Assembly: GCA_015680685.1 (NCBI GenBank)
Contig: MNCI01003927.1
Span: 652,829-716,828 of the forward strand
DNA length: 64,000 bases
Reading direction: 5' to 3'
Origin: Gnetum montanum
Lineage: Eukaryota; Streptophyta; Gnetopsida; Gnetales; Gnetaceae
The notes under the pieces were generated by a model, which ran no database searches, was not told the origin of the DNA, and saw only the letters and a program-made list of their open reading frames with translations. Shown one piece after another: positions 1 to 11,091 of this stretch; the stretch's first letter is position 1, and each line of letters starts with the position of its first letter. A program made the translations under genes and the position numbers.

Positions 1-965
1 ATGTGGAAAAGTTTCTTTTCCTCAAAGAAATCATGGCTTGGGCATCTATTTAGTAGGGAATAATATCTATCTAAGGCCATGTCAAAGGGTTCATGTTATT
101 CTTATCTCCATCCTTGGATTTGTCTCCTTAGGTTGAATACCCTTGCATAGGTTTGGTATTTCTTGTTGAAGAGTCCCAACATGGTGAACCACTATTGAAT
201 TGAATTTTGTTTCAATGATCTATACCACACTTTGGCTCTATCGATTAGTGTCCTAGGAAAGAGCTTAAGCTTTTTCCATCCACTTTCAAGGTTGTACAAG
301 GCACATGCATCTTGGACGGCTTGTAAATGATGTTGTAAATTAGAATCATAGCCTCCCACAAATTTAGGAATATTATTCATATCAAACCTATGTAGGTGAA
401 TTTCCGTGTGATGCCTATGAGGCATTTTAATTGCCTCTGTGATCTATGTTAGGCTCTTAGTGGCCAACAAGGGTTTATCATCATCTGACACATTGTGATG
501 AAATTATCTATTTTATTTGTTTGATTATGATGATTTTATCTATGGTCATTCTGATGTCTTTAATTTTTCTTGTGGGTTCAATTCCTATTTTTATTTTGAT
601 CCCATAGTGGAGCTTTGCCTCTATACCTATGTTCATCTTTGTTAGAACTAGACGTTGAAGATGAAGAGGAAGATGAGAAATTGGAAGGATTACCATGGCT
701 TCTATGGTGTTTCCCATAGTCTTTTGATTTATTGTTTCTAGGTTTTGAGGAGGTCCTAAGCCTTGAGACCTTCCATGGTTCAAGACTTACTTCAACTCCT
801 CTAGGGTTGTCTATCTTAGGTCAAAGTAGCCTTTTAGTGTCATTAGGGTGGTCATGCATATATAAAACATATGAATAAGGTTGGTTACTCCAATTTTCTT
901 CAACATATATCTCAATAGTTCTCATCATATAATGCATTATTGCTTCCTTGTGAAAGAGACTTCAT
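1..965 (-). pseudogene. Athila-like gag fragment (element F)
   Basis: A start codon at 963-965 is followed by a stop-riddled frame. At 192-425 a capsid segment is readable (FDMNNIPKFVGGYDS then WKKLKLFPRTLIDRAKVWYR), and the left edge reads on into the region equivalent to 'ERYYALLNN' of element A. Between them lies a Ser/His/Arg-rich spacer that also occurs in B and C. Gag is the structural protein of the virus-like particle; this copy cannot make it because of many stops and frameshifts. It is truncated by the window edge. Confidence 0.8.
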
Positions 966-1069
966 GTTTTAGTTAATGATGTGTGTGAATTAATATTTTC
1001 TAAAAGATATATCGTTAATGTGTTTACAGTGATCATGTATGATATAACTAATTTAGATAACTAGCACCA

Positions 1070-1087
1070 TCCCTAGCAATGACATCA
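1070..1087 (-). other. Primer-binding site of F (tRNA-Asp type, decayed)
   Basis: On the minus strand the 18 bases TGATGTCATTGCTAGGGA follow the LTR after one spacer base. They align with TGGCGCCGTTGCCGGGGA, the complement of the 3' end of plant tRNA-Asp, with several transitions. Athila elements are known to use this primer. Confidence 0.7.
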
Positions 1088-1088
1088 T

Positions 1089-1937
1089 TGATGAGCGAAG
1101 AGATACCCCTATGTCCAACCATATGAATCACACGTGTTCACGCATGCTCTGATCAAATTTCATGGATGAAACTAGTTGTGCATCTAAATTGTTATGCCTT
1201 GATCGTAGTTTGTTGTCTTCCCACTTGGACTAGTGGTAGCTTTGTCACGTATGGTTTAGTCCAAAGTAAGGCATATGATGATTAATGTTGTCTGGCCCTA
1301 GGCTACTCCTAATGATAATAAAGAACTTAATTTTTAAATCTAATTAACAATGGAAAGTAAAGTCTAAACTAGCCTATGTGTGATAAGTATCCATTCCTAA
1401 CTATTCATACATACCTTGGACTTCATGTCACTATTATTGAAATTGCCAAGCATACATCGTTGGGCTTATCAAATGATACATTTCTAGGTTACCAAGTAAT
1501 TATAATTAAGTGCTCAAAATTAGTCATACTCATTCCACTTAATGACAGGAATAATAAAAAGCAATAAATATAAACATTTTAACTAAGGAAAATAGTAAAC
1601 AATTAAACAATTAAAATAAATAATAAATCTAAGTGGATAATGTAATGATAAAAGTAATCTTGATCTTTACTTCTAAACATGCAATCTATTCAAGTATATC
1701 ACACTTGAATAAGGATGATGTACCATCACTAAACATCACACTATGAGCATGTAGTGGAAACTAACAAGACTTGAAATAATAAACCTATGAATCTAAATCT
1801 ATCTTCCATGCTATATGCTATGTCCCAACCATGCATCCAAGTTTGTATTTATAGGCTCACATGGAATGGGTTATATCGAATTCCTAACATTGGAGGTTGT
1901 GCCCTGATATCGAAGCCATGCAAAACATGACTCATCA
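1089..1937 (-). repeat. 5' LTR of element F
   Basis: The 849-bp block has 7-bp inverted termini TGATGAG/CTCATCA. Its inner end contains the family's conserved block ending in a 'ggggta(cc)tc...ctcatca' type sequence on the minus strand. A GATATC palindrome pair and a TATA box (tataaata on the minus strand near 1850) lie in the U3 part. The bases after the LTR at 1938-1942 (TTAAT) are the expected target duplication; its partner is outside the window. Confidence 0.85.
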
Positions 1938-1942
1938 TTAAT

Positions 1943-3335
1943 CATGTTGCAATTTCTTGTGGATATTTATTCAATTTTTCATTTAGGTCCACTTGATCAT
2001 AACATCCAAGAAGAAATTGGTTCAAGGCTTAGCCAAGGATATGGAAGACTTGAGGTATGTACTCTAGACTCTTCTAGACAAAATGGAAAGGTTAGAAGAA
2101 AAGAAAGATCAACCTCTAACACAAAGGGAAACTAGGCAAGATGTCAACTCTAAATCTTCTTCATCAAGGTAACCATTCATGCCTGATCTTGAAGATGACA
2201 TTCATTTTGTGGAATAAGAAATTAGGGAAGATGATTACTATGATGGAAACTCTCATTCTACAATTGTTGTATCAAGGTCCCATAGATCCAAATTTTCAAG
2301 AGGAAGGAATAATGAATCTACTTCCAAATCTCAAGGGATCCAAAAAGAAGAATTAAAGATTACTCTTGCAAAGGCTTTTAGACATGCCTCTAGAATGCCT
2401 CATGTGGAAGTGAAGACCTTCAATGAGATGGAAGACACCAAATATTTTCTTTCTTGGCTCAAGACTTTGAATAAGTACTTTGAGCTAGAAGATGTGACAA
2501 ATCATCAAAAGTTGTCATAAGCTTAAACCAAGCTTGATGCTATGCCATAAATTTTGTAGGAAAAGGAGAGCCATACTTGCCTTGCAATTAATGGAACTTC
2601 TATCAAATATTGATCCCTTATGCAGTTCATGCTCAAAAAAAATTTGAGAAGATCCAACATATGTAAGAAGAAATTAAAAAATTGAAATATCTAAGGTAAG
2701 GTGATAAGAGCGTTAAAGACTTTTACATGGATTTTTGCAAATATTTTCAACTTGCAAAAGTCCATTGAGATGATTATGAATAAGCATCCAATTTCCAAGA
2801 AGGATTAAAGAGAGAATAGCAACAAGAGCTAACATTCTATAAGCCCCAAAATCTAAGGCTAACATTGGATGAGGCTTCTAAATTGGCTCTTAAGGCTAAG
2901 AAGAAACTCTAAGGCTACGATAGAGGTCCCAAGTCTTCTAAAGGTAAGGACTCCAAAGCTTATAAAGATAAGAAAGGATCCAAGGAAAAGGAAAATGCCA
3001 AAGAAGATACAAAGGAGAAGCAAGAGAAGCCAAGGAGGGCTCAAAATCCAAGAAAGACTACTCTAAGAATGAAAGGGATCAAGCTATGCATCAAAACTTC
3101 AATGCTTTAATTGTAGTGAAAAGGGGCACAAAAAATGGAAGTGAAAAAAGCCAAAGATCTCCAAAGTCAAGGAGCTTTAGAAATTGAAAAAGGAAGAATC
3201 CTCTAATGAAGGTAATCCTCATGCACCAATGATTGAAGATATCACTAAAATTAATTCTTGCACTCTTATGAAAAATGTTCATGTCAATGAGGATCCTAGA
3301 AGAAAAATGATCTTTATAATTAGATCTAGGTATCT
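1943..3335 (+). pseudogene. Chromovirus gag (element E)
   Basis: A degenerate frame encodes a Ty3/gypsy capsid: MPHVEVKTFNEMEDTKYFL at about 2391-2450, followed by a region typical of 'SVKDFYMDFCKYFQLAKV' near 2710-2760, then a Lys-rich tail. At 3103-3144 a CCHC zinc knuckle reads CFNCSEKGHKKWK, and the codon expected to be the fourth cysteine is TGA. Gag coats the RNA inside the particle. Many stops and frameshifts mark an old copy. The left end is cut by element F. Confidence 0.75.
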
Positions 3336-3339
3336 AGAT

Positions 3340-3690
3340 AGTGGAGAATGAATACCCATTTTAATTGATGGTGGAGCTCAAGAAAATGTAATTTCCTTAA
3401 TAGATATTTCTTATTTTAGTTTGAAGACATTTCCACATCCTGGATCCTATAGAGTCCATTGGCTTTCCAAGTATTATTTCCAAAAGGTAAAAGAGAGATG
3501 TATTTTGTCCTTTAAAATTAGGTCTTATAGAGACAAGGTACATTATGATATCCTCTCAATTTATTGTGCTCATGTTATTTTGGAAAGACCTTGGTACTTT
3601 CATAACAAAGCTTCTTTTAGTGGTGCAAGAAATTTTTGGTCTATCCTAATAGAAAATGTGATCCATGAACTCATCCCTATGACTTGGTAG
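3340..3690 (+). pseudogene. Retroviral-type aspartic protease (element E)
   Basis: The frame around 3351-3400 gives PILIDGGAQENVIS, the active-site loop of a Ty3/gypsy protease with Asp-Gly-Gly where Asp-Ser/Thr-Gly is usual. It continues to 3690 and includes VILERPWYFHNKA, the counterpart of the family's 'ILGRPWL' motif. The protease cuts the Gag-Pol polyprotein. It sits between the zinc knuckle and RT as expected; upstream and downstream stops show it is dead. Confidence 0.75.
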
Positions 3691-4059
3691 AAATATAAGA
3701 AAAATATGCTTATTAATGCTTCATTGATCTTACTTAGTCAGCAAGATTACATACAAGAGCATGAAGAAGTTAGGAATGGTTTAATCATCATGTTAACACT
3801 TGTAACAAGTTAAGAGGAGCATACAAGTGAACTTCCTCTAGTGATGTAGCCTTTGGCATTAAAATTTGTTGATGTGTTAAAGGGAAAATTAGAAGGGCTT
3901 CCACTAATGAGATCTATACAATGCCAAATAAAATTTATACTTAGAGCTACAACTCTAAATAAAAGAGCCTACTAAATTATCCCAAATCAAACGAAATAAT
4001 TGAGCAAGAAAGTGAATTACTCTCTAATTATTTCATTAAGGAATCCATCTCTCCTTATG

Positions 4060-5200
4060 TCATTCCAGATGGGTTACTTTCAAAGAAAGATACCAATGAG
4101 TTAAAGATTTGCATAGATTCAAGGGATGTTAATAGGATTGCAAGTATAGATTTCCTATCCCTAGGATGGATGACATTCTTGATGTACTTGCCAATGCTGA
4201 GATTTTTTCTAAAATTGATCTAAAAAGTGGGTATCATCATATAAGGATTAGGTTGGGAAATGAATGAAAAAAAAACTTGAAGACACCAAATGTCTTGTAT
4301 AAGTGGTTAGTCATGTGTTTTTGGCTAATCATTACTCTAGTCACATTGATAAGGCTCATGAATGAAGTTTTAAGAGAATTTATTAGTAAATGTTGCATTG
4401 TTTTATTTGATGACATTCTTGTATAGAAGTTTAAAGAAGAGGACCATGTACAAAATTTGAGGATGATATTCTCCATGTTACAAAAGGTAAAATTGGTGAT
4501 TAATGATAATAAATGCAACTTCATGACTAAAGATATTATCTACCTAGGTCATGTTGTCTCTAAGAACCAAGTCAACATGGAACCAAGTAAGATCAACGCA
4601 ATTAAAAAATGGCCTTCACCTAAGGATGTGACAGAGGTAAGATCCTTTCTTGGTTTAGTTGGCTTCTATATGAGATGTACTAGAAATTTTAGTTCCTTTT
4701 CATGGCTTATGGTCTCTTTTTTGAAGAAACATTTAGCCTTTATGTGGAATAAGGAGAAAGAAAATTCTTTTTAAGCATTAAAAGAGAAAACTTGTAGTGC
4801 TCAAATTTTGGCAATTCCAAACTTCTTAAAACTTTTTGAAGTGGAGTTAGATGCAAGTGGGCTTGCTATTGGAGGTGTGCTCTCTTAAGAAGGTAAGCCA
4901 ACTACATTCTTTTCTAAAAAATTAAATGAATCTAGAAAAAAGTATAGTGTGTATGAAAAGGAATTGTATGCTATACATCAAGCCATTAAACATTGGATAC
5001 ATTACTTACTAGGATCAGAGTTTCTTTTATTTATTGATTATAGGGCATTTTAATTTTTAAATTCTCAAAAAAGTGCTAAAAATATGAAATGGGTAGAATA
5101 ATTGTAAGAGTTTCAATTTTTATTAAAACATAAAAGTTGAAAACACAATGTAGTAGTAGACGCTCTTTCAAAAATTCATATTGTGAATTAGTCTTGTGAT
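4060..5200 (+). pseudogene. Reverse transcriptase and RNase H (element E)
   Basis: RT motifs are readable across several frames: '[20 protein letters not shown]' and '[13 protein letters not shown]' at about 4145-4250, the catalytic FDDIL at about 4405, and 'YLGHVVSKNQVNMEPSKI' through 'VRSFLGLVGFY' at 4540-4670. RNase H follows with [15 protein letters not shown] at about 4850, KYSVYEKELYAI near 4940 and VVVDALSK at about 5150. Together these copy RNA to DNA and remove the RNA. Several stops and frame changes occur. Confidence 0.85.
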
Positions 5201-5239
5201 TAAGAATAAGGACTTGAAACCTTGAATTCCTTTTATTCT

Positions 5240-5689
5240 CATGATTTTGATTTTGGAGAGGTTTGGAGGGACCTTTAGGCTTCATTACTTGGTAGAATGG
5301 ATAGGTGGAGAGACTATTATCTACAACAAGGCATCCTCTTCAAAAATGGTAAAATATGTGTATCAAAATGTGATTTTAGATCAAAGATTTTGGAAGAAAA
5401 ACATAATTGCATTGTGGCTAGACACATGGGAAAGAAAAATATAAGATCTATGAACTTGTAGGGAAGAGCTACAATTGGTCAAGTATGAGAATTGACATAA
5501 ATAAATTTATTAGAGAGTGTCTTATTTGCCAAAAATTCAAGAGAGGATATTACTTGCATTTTCCCATTTCTAATGCTCCATGGAAAAGTGTCTCTATGGA
5601 TTTTATTTGTGGGATTCCCAAGACATAAGTTGGTCATGATTTCATTTTTAGTATTGTTGATAGATTTAATAAAATGGACCATGTTATTC
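5240..5689 (+). pseudogene. Integrase, N-terminal part (element E), split by A
   Basis: The zinc-binding region ends with FIRECLICQKFKRGYY at about 5504-5550, followed by PWKSVSMDFICGIPKT at about 5578-5628 with the first catalytic Asp. The frame reads on to 'VDRFNKMDHVIPC' and is cut at 5694 by element A. Removing A and one CTTGT copy rejoins it to the rest of the integrase at 26139. The enzyme inserts the cDNA into host DNA; this copy is inactive. Confidence 0.85.
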
Positions 5690-5694
5690 CTTGT
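5690..5694. repeat. Target-site duplication of A, left copy (CTTGT)
   Basis: CTTGT directly precedes the LTR start TGATGAG at 5695 and is repeated directly after the 3' LTR at 26134-26138. A 5-bp duplication is standard for Ty3/gypsy integration. Confidence 0.93.
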
Positions 5695-6519
5695 TGATGA
5701 GTTATCATTTTGTTGGCCACGATATCGCATACGTGATATCGCGTATGCAATATCGCATACGCGATATCGCAGCCTATCTCCTCATCTATAAATAAGAGGT
5801 AGACGAGCCTGATAGTTAGTTCTAAGTTTTAGATTTTCTTTCAAGTGTTTAGTTTTTAATATTTCTTCTCTCAACCCTTCTCTCCAAGTGCATGCCCACA
5901 GCGTGGTGATTGTAATTGTATGACATCCTTATTCGAGTGTGACGTACTTGGACACGCACATGACCAGCAATAAAGATCAAGATTACTTCATCATTGAAAC
6001 ATCCACTTAGCTTAATTATTTATTTAATTTTTATTTATTTCTTTCTTAGTTAACATCTTCTTACCCTAAACTCCTATTAAACGCTGAATGAGTATGACTT
6101 GATCACGAGCATTTAAGTGTGACTACTTGGTAACCCAATAGCATACCTAGGATCTACACTTGGTAATCCTAGTGGTAGTCGTGCACGAGGTCCAAGATGT
6201 GTACAGATGATTGAGGAATGGATGTTCATCGCACTTAGGCTAGCTTAGATTCTCTCTCACTCTTTCTCTCTTAGCTTAGTTAATATTATTTTCCATTATC
6301 TCTAGGAGTAGCAGTAGTATAGGAACACATCATACACCTCACTCTAGACTAAACCATACGTGACAAAGTTAACACTAGTCCAGATGGGAAGATAGCAAAC
6401 TATGACCTATGAGTAAGTGTCTAGATACCAAAACTAGTTCATCTACGGAGTTCAACCAGATCGCATGTGAAACGCTCGTATTCGTATGGTTGAGTGTAGG
6501 GGTACCTCGCCACTTATCA
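5695..6519 (+). repeat. 5' LTR of A
   Basis: The LTR starts TGATGAG and ends CTTATCA (an altered CTCATCA). A palindrome array at 5721-5770 is followed by a TATA box (tataaata, 5787-5794) and a poly(A) signal AATAAA at 5969-5974. The last about 100 bp are the family's most conserved block, shared with B, C and F. Compared with the 3' LTR the differences are scattered and mostly transitions. Confidence 0.92.
5721..5770. promoter_or_regulatory. Palindrome array upstream of LTR TATA (A, 5')
   Basis: Repeated GATATC cores alternate with GCATACGTG/GCGTATGC spacers, each unit close to its own reverse complement. The array ends about 17 bp before the TATA box. The same arrangement is seen at 25334-25384, 46128-46239 and, inside A, at 21725-21824, which suggests a binding-site module of the promoter. 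Confidence 0.6.
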
Positions 6520-6520
6520 T

Positions 6521-6538
6521 TGGCATCGTTTTCAGGGA
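6521..6538 (+). other. Primer-binding site of A (tRNA-Asp type)
   Basis: TGGCATCGTTTTCAGGGA lies one base after the LTR and differs by five transitions or transversions from the complement of the plant tRNA-Asp 3' end. Confidence 0.75.
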
Positions 6539-6659
6539 TGGTGCTAGTTATCTAGATTAGTTATATCATACAAGGTTTCTATATAGGAATTAACGATATA
6601 TCTTTTAGGAAGAATAATTACAAAAATTCACATACAATTTCACACACAATTTCACAATC

Positions 6660-8646
6660 ATGTCTCTCTTACAAGACTATAATAATGCCACATCTAGAGA
6701 GGAAGTTCATTGGAGAACCAACGAACTATATGATAATGAAGATTGGAGTACGCAATCTGAGGTGGGGGTTTCTTATAAACATAAATGAAGGTAACATCAT
6801 CCCAACACATGAAATCATGACTTACAAGATGACTATGAACCCCTACTAGCCACTACAAGCCTAACACAATTACAAGAGGCTGTTCAAGTCTTCCATAGGC
6901 ATTGTAAAGAGAGTCTTCTACCCAGGCTCGATTTAAACAACTTTTCGAATTTCTCAGGAGGCTATGACTTAGATCCACAACAACATTTACAAGACTAATA
7001 TGATTCCTATGCATGGAACAACATTGATAATGGATGGAAAAAACTCAAGCTCTTTCCTATGACACTCGTTGGCCAAGTAAAAGTATGGTATATATTGTTA
7101 AAACCAAATTCAATACGATTTTGGCAAACAGTGGTAGAACTCTTTAATGAAAGATATCAAACCTATGCAAGAGTGTCAGCCTTGAGGAAACAAATCCAAG
7201 AGTGAAAACAAGCACAACATGAACCCTTGGACATGGCCTTAGAAAGATATTATGCACTGTTAAATAACTATCCAGAACATGAGTTCTCCGAGGAAAGGCT
7301 AATGTACCATATCATTGATGGGCTTCATAATGAAACAGGAGAGACCCTAGGGATGTATGCCCAAGGTCAACTATAAGAACTATGAACCGATCAATGCCAA
7401 GAGCTTACTAAGTGGGTAGCAAAAGAAGAAGGAGAAATGGCTAGATGGGAGAGTGTTGAAAAACATCAACGGGACCAAAATCTCAACTTAACAAAGCTCC
7501 ATAATCACAAGAAGGAGAAATCAACCTATCTCAAGGAGGAAGAACCATCTTTGCTAGTACAATAATCATTAGAAGAAGTCAAGGAAAAGATCAATAAGAT
7601 GTTGGAATGGACACATAAAAAGTGTTGAGAGTATATTGATATTATTGAAGATAGAGTCTTGACAACTTGAGAAGTAGGACAACGTATCATTCGACAATCG
7701 AAAATAAGGGATGAAGAAAATAAGAGCTCAACTTCCAATCATACGTATGAATGCAACATTTTCCTGTATGATCACCCTAAGGGCCAATGCCCGATCTTGT
7801 TATATTTATATGAGCATTGGGGAAGCATGTTACACCCAAAGTTCATACAGAGATACTGTGTTCAATCACAGTGGCAACAATCCCAATCGTGGGGAAAGCC
7901 ACCTCTAAACTAGAGAAACCCTTCGTATCATCTGAATATAAATGCTTATCTAGTTCAACATCCTATTTCCCAAACTGGATCAACATACTCTATCTCTCCA
8001 CATTATAATTCTCCTCGGTACTATCAACCCATGTCCCCAGCACAACCACTGCCTTATGTACCTTACACTTCTCCTAAATTTCAATATTCTCGTCCTTTCC
8101 CTCCTTCTACATTACCACCTATTGTTCCTGAAGTGTCTGCACCACAGTAAAAACCCATGAATGTTACTTATGCTACTATTGCCAACAATAGTGAGAGACC
8201 TCCTCAACGCCAGAGATGCCCCTTCTTTAGACATGACTGTAGGAAGGGACAACACAGTTCTAAGGCCACTGCATTCCCCAACTCAACACAAGTCCAACAC
8301 TATGGTGCATCCTTCTTCTCAAACCCGATACCTTGTGTTACTTCATCAGGGCCACCAATTAACACTCCAACAACCATATGGCCCAATGAATACCTCCATG
8401 GAGAGTGACATCCTGATCCTTGCATACCGTCTTATGGTCCCAAGTATCATAGTGGGTCAACTCTTTATCTGGGAACCACATCTCATAAATTTCCCCACTA
8501 TATTTACTATGATCAAGTGTGTGAACCCTAGTGGGGTAAGTATGACCAAGTTTCAATATCCCCAACATGCAAGGATCCTCTTCTTTAATTTATTAGTCCT
8601 TGCCATGCTCAATCATTTAGTTATGGGGGATACCCCCCCATTCTAA
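6660..8646 (+). pseudogene. Athila-like gag (element A)
   Basis: One frame from the ATG at 6660 is open except for stops that are mostly TGA, TAA and TAG at positions expected to be Arg or Gln. The capsid region at about 6925-7370 contains FSNFSGGYDL, WKKLKLFPMTLVGQVKVWY and a 'RYYALLNNYPEHEF' segment. Near 7765 a Cys/His cluster reads YDHPKGQCPI, followed by a Pro/Tyr/Gln-rich tail and a second Cys/His cluster (CPFFRHDCRKGQH) at about 8218. It would form the particle. Past about 8410 the frame no longer looks like gag; the pol deletion joint probably lies between there and 8616. Confidence 0.85.
8616..8632 (+). other. Polypurine-tract-like motif after gag in A
   Basis: 'catttagttatggggga' resembles the true polypurine tract before the 3' LTR (catttagtcgtgggggta at 25291) and a site at the end of pol in B (39765-39779, minus). 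Its place here fits the retained end of a deleted pol. Confidence 0.5.
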
Positions 8647-9401
8647 TAATAAGCAAGATTAATAAATATTTTTTCATTTTCTTTAATCGTACAATTTTTT
8701 GTTTTCTAGTTTTTCATTTTTCAATTTCTTATTTTGTCCTTTTATCTTTTTATAAGTAATCTCATCTATGAATAAAACACTCATGTGGCTCATTGGTTGA
8801 GGTGTGTTCTATGTTATTGAGTCTTGAACGATCAATTATTTGGATAGTAAGCCCATTACACGCACTCATCCATTCTACAAATAAGAGGTTTTGTTTGAGG
8901 GTACAGTGATATTCTTAACATTCTTAAAACTTAAAATTAATTTTATGTTCATTGTACCTAGAATGAAGAAGGATGGATCAAGAGGGAATGATTAGGGTGT
9001 GACATCAAGGGGACTTGCGGATTCTCTTTGGTAACGTCTATGAGAGTTATTACGCAACATGGTTGTACTAAGATCCTTGTAGATCTAATGCAAAATGGGA
9101 GTAAGAGTAATCAAAAGACACTCAAAAATCCAATGCGGTTCTAGGGGGTACCATTGGAAATACATGCACCCATTCCTGAAGGTTGGCGGCTTCCCTAGAT
9201 TCAGTAATCGAAAAAAAAAAGAAAAAAGAGAAAAAAAAACAAAGTGCAACAAAGAAAAAATCACTCCTCCCTTGAACAAAATGCCAAGTGATCGTACGAC
9301 TTGTGGTTTTGGTACTCTCATACTTTCTCATCATGAGATGAAACAATACAAAGTCATTGATCAGAGAAATGGACTTGGTCTTGATCTTAGAATGAAGGGT
9401 T
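8647..9401 (+). other. Non-coding post-pol DNA of A, before T1
   Basis: T-rich DNA followed by unique sequence. Pieces such as 'gtgtgacatcaaggggactt' near 8997 match fragment H near 32920, where they follow integrase. No convincing gene is seen; a poly(A)-rich patch at 9210-9240 is low-complexity. Confidence 0.6.
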
Positions 9402-9406
9402 AATGA
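9402..9406. repeat. Target-site duplication of T1, left copy (AATGA)
   Basis: AATGA precedes the LTR start TGAAACACC and is repeated at 21106-21110 directly after an LTR end in ...TTACA. Confidence 0.85.
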
Positions 9407-10456
9407 TGAAACACCGTGAAAATTGCGAGTCGGCCTCAGGCAAAGATTCGCGATTCAGGCAAGAATACATGATCGAATTCCAGAAGGGAGAACAAGGTAA
9501 AGTAAGGCAAGGAGACGCGTGGAATCAAGTCTTCGATTTCCTTTGCAGATTTCCAATATCACTATGTTTTATCTTTGTACGCTATATCACGCGACGTAGT
9601 GTAATGACGCTTAGCGTGATTCTGCTTAACATAGTCTAGTATCAGAAGGCAACTTACTTCGGGATCTAGAGAGGCTTAAGCAGCGTAATATGTGACTTAT
9701 TGTATATTTTGCTAAGTCTTTTGTTCAAGGCCGAGTTTACGCTCTGTTATGCACGGCAGTGTAATGAGCCTCGAAAAAGTCAAAGGCAAAGTCCAAGGAA
9801 GCGCAATAGATCAACTCTTTTCTCTTGGCTTGCGGATAGATCACTTTACGCTCGTTACGCAACGCAGTGTATCTTAGTGTAATGCATTGCCAAGCTAATC
9901 ATCGTTTACACTTCACTACGCTCGGTGGCGTAAGCGAGTTTAAAATAGGTTGAATCAATTTTTTTCATGCTTTGTTACACTCTTACACGCGACGCAAGGT
10001 GAATGAGCGTAATGTAGCCCAAAGTCAGCTGGGACATGCCCGACGCACATCTGTTATTCATGCGCACAATACGCAAATGAGCGTCTTATGCGTGATCATA
10101 AAGTTCAACACAAAGCTGGTTAGGTCAACGGCATCTCGAAAGGTTTGAAACACGTGTCATCATGGCCAGACCTTCTCCACACGTCGTCAAACCTATAAAT
10201 ACTTCAGTTAGCGAAAACATACAGAGAGATAGACAGAAGAAGACAGAGACAAAAAAAAAGAAGAGAGAGCAGCACTTTGGCAATTTTTGATAGCATCACC
10301 TTCTAACAGAGACAGAGCATATTTCACTTGAGCATTGGTAGCAGGAGCGATTACCCCTTTGGCAAAGACGCAACTTTCTCCATTGGTGATCGTCGGTAGT
10401 TTCGAGCAAAGACTACCTAAGGCAAAAGGAGTAGATCAGAGATCAAGAGATCATCT
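9407..10456 (+). repeat. 5' LTR of T1 (sequence up to assembly gap)
   Basis: Aligns along its length with 19529-20577. It contains many GCGTAA/TTACGC-type short repeats, a TATA-like 'cctataaatacttc' at about 10192 and a transcribed purine-rich 'agagagatagacagaag' stretch. Its end and the primer-binding site fall in the N run. Confidence 0.88.
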
Positions 10457-10896
10457 NNNNNNNNNNNNNNNNNNNNNNNNNNNNNNNNNNNNNNNNNNNN
10501 NNNNNNNNNNNNNNNNNNNNNNNNNNNNNNNNNNNNNNNNNNNNNNNNNNNNNNNNNNNNNNNNNNNNNNNNNNNNNNNNNNNNNNNNNNNNNNNNNNNN
10601 NNNNNNNNNNNNNNNNNNNNNNNNNNNNNNNNNNNNNNNNNNNNNNNNNNNNNNNNNNNNNNNNNNNNNNNNNNNNNNNNNNNNNNNNNNNNNNNNNNNN
10701 NNNNNNNNNNNNNNNNNNNNNNNNNNNNNNNNNNNNNNNNNNNNNNNNNNNNNNNNNNNNNNNNNNNNNNNNNNNNNNNNNNNNNNNNNNNNNNNNNNNN
10801 NNNNNNNNNNNNNNNNNNNNNNNNNNNNNNNNNNNNNNNNNNNNNNNNNNNNNNNNNNNNNNNNNNNNNNNNNNNNNNNNNNNNNNNNNNNNNNNN
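10457..10896. other. Assembly gap (440 N)
   Basis: A run of N hides the end of the T1 5' LTR and its primer-binding site. The following leader (10897-11091) does not match the 3' LTR, so the LTR ends within the gap. Confidence 0.99.
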
Positions 10897-11091
10897 GGGT
10901 AGCCCTGTTAGCGATTTATACCCAAAATCGTAAACGTAATACCTCTAGGGAAGTTTGCGGCAAATCGTGTGGTGTAGATCGGTCACAGGAACGATTCCCT
11001 TGGAATCCTAGAGGGCAGAAAGCCTATTTGTGATCTTTTTGTCAGCCGCTTATTAGATCCCATCATTTTTCACAGCTAATCCACTCGATCA

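Larger units (their letters stand above)
1..1937 (-). mobile_element. Athila-like LTR retrotransposon F, 5' part
   Basis: Reading the minus strand from the right, this is an LTR (TGATGAG...CTCATCA ends), one spacer base, a tRNA-Asp-like primer-binding site and a decayed gag that runs off the left edge of the window. The LTR end, primer site and gag match elements A, B and C of this window, so all are one family. The base composition is AT-rich and gag is full of stops, so F is old. It interrupts the 5' side of chromovirus E, whose own 5' LTR is therefore outside the window. Confidence 0.85.

Noticed and set aside
10897-10960. Continuation of T1's 5' LTR after the gap
   Set aside because: Only a 7-base match to the 3' LTR at the expected offset; the rest does not align, so this is leader.
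10335-11033. 232-codon ORF spanning the N run
   Set aside because: Open only because N codons hide stops; it crosses the LTR end and leader.
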